Shown: piece after piece, positions 56,841 through 64,000 of the stretch
Numbering within the stretch: the stretch's first letter is position 1
How the letters are laid out: each line of letters opens with the position of its first letter
Assembly: GCA_963682175.1 (NCBI GenBank)
Contig: OY821770.1
Coordinates: 16,584,501 to 16,648,500, forward strand
From: Triglochin maritima
Lineage: Eukaryota; Streptophyta; Magnoliopsida; Alismatales; Juncaginaceae
Direction of reading: 5' to 3'
Length of the DNA: 64,000 nt
The notes under the pieces: model-generated
The model's input: the letters and a program-made list of their open reading frames with translations, nothing else
What the model was told of the DNA's origin: nothing
Databases searched by the model: none
Made by a program: the position numbers and the translations under genes

Positions 56841-58064
56841 TGATGTGAATTATATTTATACCGCAAGTGCACGGCGTCAATGGAGACGTGACAAATACGG
56901 GTCGAACACAAGGAGGGAGAGATTCTGTTATTAGTGTGATTTTCGATTAAGGGGAAGAAGGGGAGAAGAAATAATTGGGTTTTGAGATTTTTGGGTTTTA
57001 ATTATCTAAAGAAAGAACAAGAACAGTTAAAACTAAACAAGAACAAAGAGGTGAATTCCGTTGGGTGGAGGTTTAGATTTAAGGTTTAGATTAGAGAATT
57101 CAGAAACTTATAATAAATCATATTAGTTATAAAGCATTACATGATAAATGATTTAACATAAACTCAAGTAATCAAAATAGACTAATACGAACTTAAAATA
57201 ATAACATTCATTCATCTTCTCTTCACCCTAAATCCGTCACCTCCACCCTTTGGAAGGAGTTAGAAACTCATAGAGGGAGGAAGAATGGGTCCTTGAGACA
57301 TTACAAGAGAAAACTAAAAGTAAGAAATAAAAGACAGAATTTTATTAATGAAAAGAAGAATACAAAACTAAGATTAAGAATAAAAACTACAACCAAAGAC
57401 TAAGGACCCTTCTAACATCGTTCTCGGGTCTATTTATAGTTGCTACAAGAGATCTAGGTATAATATTGGAAAGTACACGTGTCCAGACACAACTGGACGA
57501 AATTGGGAGACGCGGATCGACGCTTGGGCGGCGGAAACGCCGCACATTGTGTGTGTGGTGCGGCGGAAACGCCGCACAATCTGATCTGATTTTGTCCGGA
57601 TTTTGGTTGAATGTTTATGGTATGATTTGATCCTTCTTTGCGTGTCTGGATTGATTCTTTCCATTCTTTTGAGCTCCGGATTAATTCCTTTATGTATTTG
57701 GAGATTTACATTGATTTTTCTTTAGGTTTTCTCCATAATAACTCGTGAATTGCAATTAGGTCCTTGACTTTTTGCAATTAAGTCCCCGGCTACTTTTGTG
57801 CTTAAGTCCTTGTTCTTTTTGCAATTAGGACTTGAATGCTTTTATGCTTGGATACATTTCCATTCGTAACCCGATAATCTTGAGCTTGGTCATTATGATA
57901 GAAATGAGTCTTTTGCACGCGTTTATGCTCGGGATAAGGGTAATTTGCATTCAGGTCCCTGTATTCTGTAAATAAGACTAAACACATACCTTAGTAGCAT
58001 TTATTGATATAAAAGTGATCTAAATGAAAGAGATATGATGCAATGTATGCAATGCATCAGATTC
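56836..58064 (-). mobile_element. Solo LTR related to gag-protease element 1
   Basis: LTR 56841-58059 (1219 bp), exact duplication GATTC at 56836-56840 and 58060-58064. Similar throughout to the element-1 LTRs (minus strand starts TGATGCATTGC). A TATA-like block lies at about 57428-57436. Two hairpins with GAAA loops on the plus strand, at 57528-57543 and 57558-57577, are 30 bp apart. Confidence 0.93.
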
Positions 58065-59340
58065 CAACAAAGGTCTTACATCATTTCCCAATTAAGGATA
58101 GACTTCAAAGGTTGTTTTCGACCAAAAATGTTGTGTTGTCAATGAGATGGCACAACGAGAATCGGAAAAGAGATGGAGTTTTGAGACACCCAGCTGATTT
58201 AGAAGTTTGGCATGCATTTGATAGAATCCATCCATTTTTTGCATGTGAACCAAGAAATGTCAGACTTGGATTAGCATCACATGGTTTTCAACCGTTTCAA
58301 GGGTCTGCACATAGTACTTGACCAGTGATACTTGTAGTTTATAACTTGTCACCATGGATGTGTATGAAACATCCATATTTCATCATATCGCTCTTAATAC
58401 CATACCCACAAGCCCCAGAAATGACATTGATGTTTACTTGCAACCTTTAATTGAAGAACTCAAGGAATTATGGGTTTCAGTAGTAAAACTTATGATGCAT
58501 CTCGAAAAGAAACATTTTCAATGTGATGCACACTTTTATGGACAATAAATGATTTTCCAGCGTATGCAAACCTAAGTGGTTGGAGTACAAAAGGTCGTTT
58601 CGCTTGTCCTTGTTGCCAAGGAGAAACTTGCTCTCGGTGATTAGCAAATAGTAGAAAATTTTGTTACATGGGGCGTCATCGCTGGTTAGATGAAAACCAT
58701 CTTTAGAGAAAGGATAAAAGGCACTTTGATGGATCTACTGAATAAAGAAGTGTTCCTGTTGCTTTGACTGGTGATGTCATATTTGATCAGTGAAAGAATT
58801 TGAAGTGGTATTTGGGAAAGGACAACCACATGCTGATTTAGGTAAAGATCACAGTTGGAAGAAACAAAGCATATTCTTTGAGTTGTCTTATTGGAAAGAC
58901 ATTCTGGTGCGGCACAACCTTGATGCAATGCATATTGAAAAAAATGTGTGTGATAGTTTGTTAAGCACCGTGGTGGGTGTTTTGCCTAACAGTAAAGACA
59001 ATCTAAAGTCTAGGAAGGACTTGTAGTTGATGATCAGGAAGGATCTACATCCACACAATGGACCAAATGAAGGGAAATTCAAACTTGTCATCTTTTGGAT
59101 GAAAAAGAATGAGCAAAAAAACTTTTGTCGGGTATTGAAGTGTCTAAAAGTGCCAAATGGATTCTCATCCAATATATCACATTGTGTTAAGGTGAAAGAA
59201 TAGAAGCTGCATCAACTAAAGAGTCATGATTGTCATATTTTGATGCAAGAGTTGCTCCCTTTGGCCCTTAGACGATCACATGGAGTAAAGCATGCCCGAA
59301 AAACTATGATTGACCTGTGTCAATTCTTTAGAGGTTTGTG
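58065..59340 (+). pseudogene. CACTA TNP2 transposase, central part
   Basis: Resumes after the solo LTR: KDRLQRLFSTKNVV, MRWHNENRKRDGVLRHPAD, WHAFDRIHPFFACEPRNVRL and GLASHGFQPF. After damage follow PRNDIDVYLQPLIEELKELW, LSGWSTKGRF with CPCC, LSYWKDILVRHNLDAMHIEK and VCDSLLSTVVG. Near 59230-59340 comes LPLALRRSHGVKHARKT, the start of the DUF4218 part. The order agrees with TNP2 (transposase family tnp2, then DUF4218). Several stops and frameshifts are present, and a second solo LTR cuts it at 59340. Confidence 0.88.
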
Positions 59341-61537
59341 TGAAAGGAATGTGTTCTACAAGTTTTAATTTTATATGTCAATTATTATGAATTGGATGTG
59401 CAAACATTTTGTTCCTTGATTATGATATTCGTCTTTTGGAAGTGTTAAGGAAGAGGCGCTTGGTCCTTAACCGTAGAGCTCTAAAAGATAATGGTTTACA
59501 TAAATCAAAAGTTATTCACAATCATGGTAATTAACATGGAACATTAATCACCGAGATAAGATTGTCGTGTTGGTCATCGATTGTTGTAGCTCTACAAATA
59601 ATTGACGACACGAGTATATAAAAGAGAAAAAGATTACTTTTATATATTGAATAGACCTAACAAGTAAAACATTATAGAATTGTGTTTCGTGTCATTAATG
59701 TTTTACTGTGTCTTGGATCCTAAGATATGAGACTTATATCTTTTCACTCAAGAAGTGCTTAATTTGATTTTTTTCAAAAGCTATCAATGAGTATAGTGAT
59801 AAAGGCAATAGTTGGTTGAACATGACTTGTGTTGGAAAAGATAGCTAGTCAAACGATTATCATTGCCCCTCTTAATTGAGTGATGATATTAGTGGGCCCC
59901 TAAAGCAAAATTATAATGTGCACAATCTAACTTGAGTTAAGTTACATAGTTATAATTAGCTTAAAGAGATCAAGAAATGAATATAATACAAAGGTGACAC
60001 ATTTCTACTTTGTATATATTCTTAATATCATGAGGCAAGTGACGGGCACAAGTGGTGCACTTACATCACTAAATGGATCGTGTTTTGGTTCGAGTGGAAC
60101 AAAGACATCTATGCTAATTGGGTAACTATAATGTGTAGTTAGATACCGTTTATAGTTTGGGATATTAGGTGTTTAATATCGCTGTCAATTTGACTTAGAT
60201 TCTCCTATAGGTCATACCACAAAACTGGGAAACAAGAAGCTTGATTTTGAGTTCATATGATGTGTCGGGTTTCATGTGAAAAATGACACATGTGGTGAAT
60301 GAATAAAATCAATATGTCATGAGAATTGACATAATTACAATCATAATAAATTCATATGAGGTGTGTATATTATGGGGTGTAATAATTTAATATTACATAA
60401 GATAATATATTACATAAGATATGAATTTGCTAAAAACCCCAAAAGATCAAATTTTGTTGGAAATAAATCCAAAATTTGACAAAGGCAAAATCGGGGTCAA
60501 ACACGGTAAACCGTTTAGGGTTCGGTCGACCGAGGTGTCTTCGGAACGGTCAACCGAACGGGAAATGGGTAAATACAATTGGTTGACTGAAATTATCTGG
60601 AGTGTCTGGACAGTTGGGTTCGGTCAACCGAGCGTGAACAATCAACTTAGAGTAAATATCCACGAGATATCTTGGGATATTTTTGGTAGACTGAAGGTGA
60701 CACGGTCGTCCGATGAATGTTCGTAAGGAGAAATTTTGGTGGGTCAACGGTCGACCGGAGCAAGACGCGGATCGTCCGAATTTTTCCATAGAATTTTTCT
60801 CATGCATATTCGGTCGACCGTCTAGCTTACGGTCCACTGAACATGTGGTAAAACCGAATGGTTAAGTTAATCCAAAAAGAATTCTCGGTCAACTGAACAA
60901 TGCAATTTTTGCCTGAATTATTAAGAGAATAATTAGATCATGGGTTGGATTAATTCCAAATTTAATCAAACGTTTTTTAGGATGCTTATGTGGAAATTTG
61001 AGATTAATTTTAGGAGAGAATAAGCAAGAGATCGTTACTAAAGAATAGTTCTTGATAATGATGTTTTGGGAACCTATAAAAGGACCCCTCATCCTACTTG
61101 TTTATGTTAATGCAAAAATTCTTTGTCTCATTAATCTCTCCCTTAATCACCACGAAAATCTCTTAATAGTTTTAAGTTTTGAAGATAGAAATCTCAGGAG
61201 CTTAAAGAGGGGTTATTAGCTTGATTCTAAGCTTAATTAGAGATTGACTGGTTAGCTCATTTCTCTCTAATCTTGTTTAGAGTTTGGTGAACACTTGGAG
61301 GAGAATTGGCGGGCGATTCGATGAGCAACGGAACTCCGGATCTTCTGAAAGGTTTTAGAGAACCTTTGGGTATGATCCTCTATCCTTTGTTTATTTTAAT
61401 ATGTGTAGGAATGCATGATATTAGAAAAAACAAATACATGTACGTAAAATCAATGAAAATATGAAATCGATCTTGTATGTTTGTATTAATTTTTTTAAAA
61501 TATATACATACATAGGGACACGAAATCCTACACTGTG
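59336..61537 (+). mobile_element. Solo LTR, 2.2 kb family with CGGTCGACCG array (copy 2)
   Basis: LTR 59341-61532, TGAAAGG to CCTACA, flanked by ttgtg (59336-59340) and ctgtg (61533-61537), one mismatch. When it is removed, the CACTA frame rejoins as RGLCSKEFRVVDF, confirming the ends. CGGTCGACCG-type motifs are clustered at about 60518-60910. It aligns with 3292-5474. Confidence 0.9.
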
Positions 61538-62751
61538 TTCGAAAGAATTTAGGGTTGTAGACTTCCTTCAACTTGAAAATAATATATCTCATACCTTATG
61601 CAAGTTGGAAATGATATTCCCACCAAACTTCTTTGATATAATGTTGCACTTACCTATTCATCTAGCTAAGGAAGCTAGTTTATGTGGTCTCGTGTATTAC
61701 CGTTGGATGTATCCATTCGAAAGATAAAAGTACATTATGTTTGTACTCGTAGTAAGTAATAATATTATTTAGGATATGTTTATAAATATGTAGTCATATT
61801 TCAGGTACATGGCAACGTTGAAATCATATGTTCGTAATACGAGTCGTCCAGAAGGGTCAATGGCTGAAGCCTGAAGGTTACATTGCCGATGAGTGTGCGA
61901 CATTTGGCTCACGTTATTTGCGTAAAGATGAGACTTTAATCAATCGGCCATTAAGAAATGAAGGAGACCAAGGTTGTGAAATAGGATGTTCTGACATGTC
62001 TCGAATTGAAACAACTGATTTAGAGAAAGCACATCGTTGGATTTTATTCCACAATGAAGAAGTTCAACCATATATAAAGTATGATTACTTTTCTCCTTTG
62101 GTCACTTTTGTTTATGTCTATTAGAAACAAAATAATTCATTTCTGGACTACAGACGTTGGAATGTATTGAATGCCATGCGGGGTCGAAGGCGTATTCGAA
62201 GAGATGTTACCAATCAACGAAATAGGGAATTTAGTAGCTGGTTTTCTGACACAGTTAGAGAGGAAAGTGAATCAGGCATGATTTTGTCTAACGTCTTAAT
62301 GGCACTGGCGAGAGGTCCAAATACAATTGGCAAGCGTTATTCTGCTTATTTAAGCAATGAGTATCGGTTCAACACCGCAGATCGTGAATCATCCCGAAAG
62401 ACACAAAATAGTGGTGTAGCTATCATAGCATCAACTGAAAGTTACTCAAGCAGAAAAGACTCTAACCGCATTGTAGGAGAAGTTGAATATCTTGGTGTTC
62501 TTGAAGATATCATACAGATTCACTACTTTGATGATATAAAAGATGTATTATTTAAATGTGATTGGTATGACACTACTTCTCGGTATAATGGGATAAAAAG
62601 TGACGAATTCGTGTTTACTTTGGTGAACCCAGGCTCTTTCTACATGGGAGCTCAATTCCGAAAACAAGTTAATGTTGAGTTGGGACGTGAATGGGCTTCC
62701 GGGTGCATCTTCAACCATGGTGACCTAGCTCATTCGTCTCCTGGCTCATGA
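61538..62751 (+). pseudogene. CACTA TNP2 transposase, C-terminal part (DUF4218 and DUF4216)
   Basis: DUF4218: CKLEMIFPPNFFDIMLHLPI and RWMYPFER, then an intron (about 61725-61803) whose donor is AT where GT is expected; the acceptor TTTCAG is intact. Next exon: YMATLKSYVRNTSRPEGSMA, EGYIADECATFGSRYL, ending at PYIK with a good donor (GTATGA, about 62078). After acceptor CTACAG (about 62154) comes RRRIRRDVTN and the DUF4216 block GVLEDIIQIHYFDDIKDVLF, FKCDWYD. The frame ends at a TGA (62749-62751). The exon-intron layout is still readable, so this part is less decayed than the centre. Confidence 0.88.
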
Positions 62752-62757
62752 ATCTAC

Positions 62758-63360
62758 TCTGTCGGGCCTAATGCAGTTACATTAGCAACATTTGGGGGTA
62801 GCATTGTCAGGAAGGGTAATCTTCTTCCATTGACGTATTCTTACTGGCGTTCTGTCCCTAAAGAAGATAAAGAAAAGGTATGGAACATTGTTAAGGTACA
62901 TTTACACTCCCAAAATTTAATTAATGTAATGTAGATATGTTTTTTACCAAATACTTTTATAAATTAGGAGCGATTTAACATTGAGAAACATCACAAGAAG
63001 AAGCTGATTGCTTGGATGAATCTGAGATGGAAATGGTGGAAAAATAAATTACATGTTTTAGTTGAGGGTTTGGAGAGTAGATCTGATCGACTTGGTGCTA
63101 GACCCGATGAAGTTAATCCTCAACAATGGGTTACACTATTAGACTATTGGGAAACCCCGGAATTTAAGATAAATTGGTATTTTAAATTAGTCTAAGTTAT
63201 GATATACTTTTAATTTGTATTTTTACTAATACATTGTATTTTTGTACATTTAATTAGCGCAAAAGTGAGGTAAACAAGAACAACAGAGCCAAATGTAATA
63301 CCCCATAGTTGCGGCACGAAGTCCATTGCTCGCAAAGCTGAGGAAATTGTAAGTTGTGAG
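62758..63360 (+). pseudogene. CACTA second protein remnant (Transposase_24 / Ptta-En/Spm-like)
   Basis: Plus strand, directly after TNP2. Exon-like segments: GPNAVTLATFGGSIVRKGNL with YWRSVPKEDKEKVWNIVK (to about 62893), ERFNIEKHHKKKLIAWMNLR with WKWWKNKL and QQWVTLLDYW (62969-63175), and NRAKCNTPHSCGTKSIARKA (63270-63350). Each break carries intron-like AT-rich sequence. The wording matches plant_transposase (PF03004-type) proteins encoded beside TNP2. Neither terminal inverted repeat of the CACTA element is visible. Confidence 0.75.
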
Positions 63361-64000
63361 AAAACTTCTTTGTCTTTGATGGTTGATTATTCTTTATTTG
63401 TTGGAAATTTTTGGTCTTAACAACCAATTTATTTGATGGATGGTTATTCTTTATTTGTTGGAATTTTTTAGACTGTTAGAGTCAAATTTAATTTCTTTAA
63501 CAAATTTAATTAAATTGTATATTGCCATAATCCTAGAACTATTCAACTGCAGAAACATTGCTTGAATTAGGTTGATAGATTGTCATTAATGTGCTCTAGA
63601 AGCTAAACTCTATTTAATTAAGAGTGACAAGCAAGTGAACAATACCTCAAGTATTAAATGCACACTAATCCTTACCCTGAACTTTATACAGTTCATATCC
63701 ACACAAGATCAAAAACCACTCATCTAGGGCCGTGATAGACGGACGCGGGCGTCACGGACGCGCCTAACGTGGATCTGTACAGCTCAGATATTTTCTTTGA
63801 GTCAGCGTCCAGTCAGCGAAATTTCTCTTCGCACGTTTTGGTCTTTTTAAAAAATGCCGGTTCTTTAAGTTGAACGATTCATTTCCCAATACACAGATAA
63901 GACAGTGTGCAGACCCTAGGACATCGTGCAATCTCATTATTCGTGCAGAGCCCACACTTATCATAATAAAATATTTGTTTTTAAGTTTTACATTGGATCA
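63361..64000. other. Unassigned end of window
   Basis: Probably an intron or the sequence past the CACTA gene. A segment of about 30 bp (ATTCTTTATTTGTTGGAA and neighbours) occurs twice, near 63388 and 63440. No gene or element recognised. Confidence 0.4.

Noticed and set aside
63764..63964. 66-codon minus-strand frame at the right edge
   Set aside because: No domain, no homologue I recognise, no splice or start context.

Overview
This is a repeat-dominated stretch of a flowering-plant nuclear genome. The evidence is a plant-type DUF247 gene, a plant phospholipase D last exon, plant retrotransposon lineages (Ty3 chromovirus, Athila-like tRNA-Asp-primed elements, several Ty1/copia elements), a plant L1 LINE, a CACTA transposon and a hAT-type deletion derivative. 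There is no sign of bacterial or organellar sequence. Almost every coding stretch is a decayed mobile-element gene. The only host-gene candidates are a frameshifted DUF247 gene (33238-34694, minus), a phospholipase D last exon broken by a solo LTR (28208-28312 and 30213-30340, plus) and the terminal exon of an unrecognised gene (30858-31043, minus).

Layout. 1-1830: end of a chromovirus polyprotein and its 3' LTR. 1831-16719: one minus-strand copia element carrying (a) a 2.2 kb solo LTR at 3292-5474 and (b) a complete 7.4 kb gag-protease-only element at 5758-13195 with target duplication CTTAA. This copia sits inside an older copia (16720-16766 plus 19180-19900), which is also split by a chromovirus solo LTR (16767-19179). 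19901-26424: two truncated copies of another copia family face each other and form a giant inverted repeat with an LTR promoter at each outer end. 26513-27213: hAT-type element with a perfect 8-bp target duplication. 28313-30212: third chromovirus solo LTR with a perfect 5-bp duplication, inside the PLD exon. 35673-56304: an array of a roughly 1255-bp tandem unit, split by a full-length L1 LINE (37752-52320, minus), which itself contains a second gag-protease-only element (37894-46442). 56305-63360: CACTA transposase genes (plus) with two solo LTRs inside (56841-58059 and 59341-61532).

The least routine signal is structural. The three chromovirus LTRs carry arrays of the palindrome CGGTCGACCG and two larger hairpins each around a conserved GACCCC core. 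The same palindrome with shared flanking bases occurs in an apparently different LTR family. The two gag-protease elements carry paired short hairpins upstream of the LTR TATA box. The pair is repeated in the internal leader with the same spacing (32 bp in one family, 21 bp in the other), although the stem sequences differ between families. Both also keep a hairpin with a compensatory base-pair change plus about 45 conserved non-coding bases near the 3' LTR, and a second polypurine tract.

All homology statements are recalled family knowledge matched by eye; no search was run. LTR ends and target duplications were read directly.
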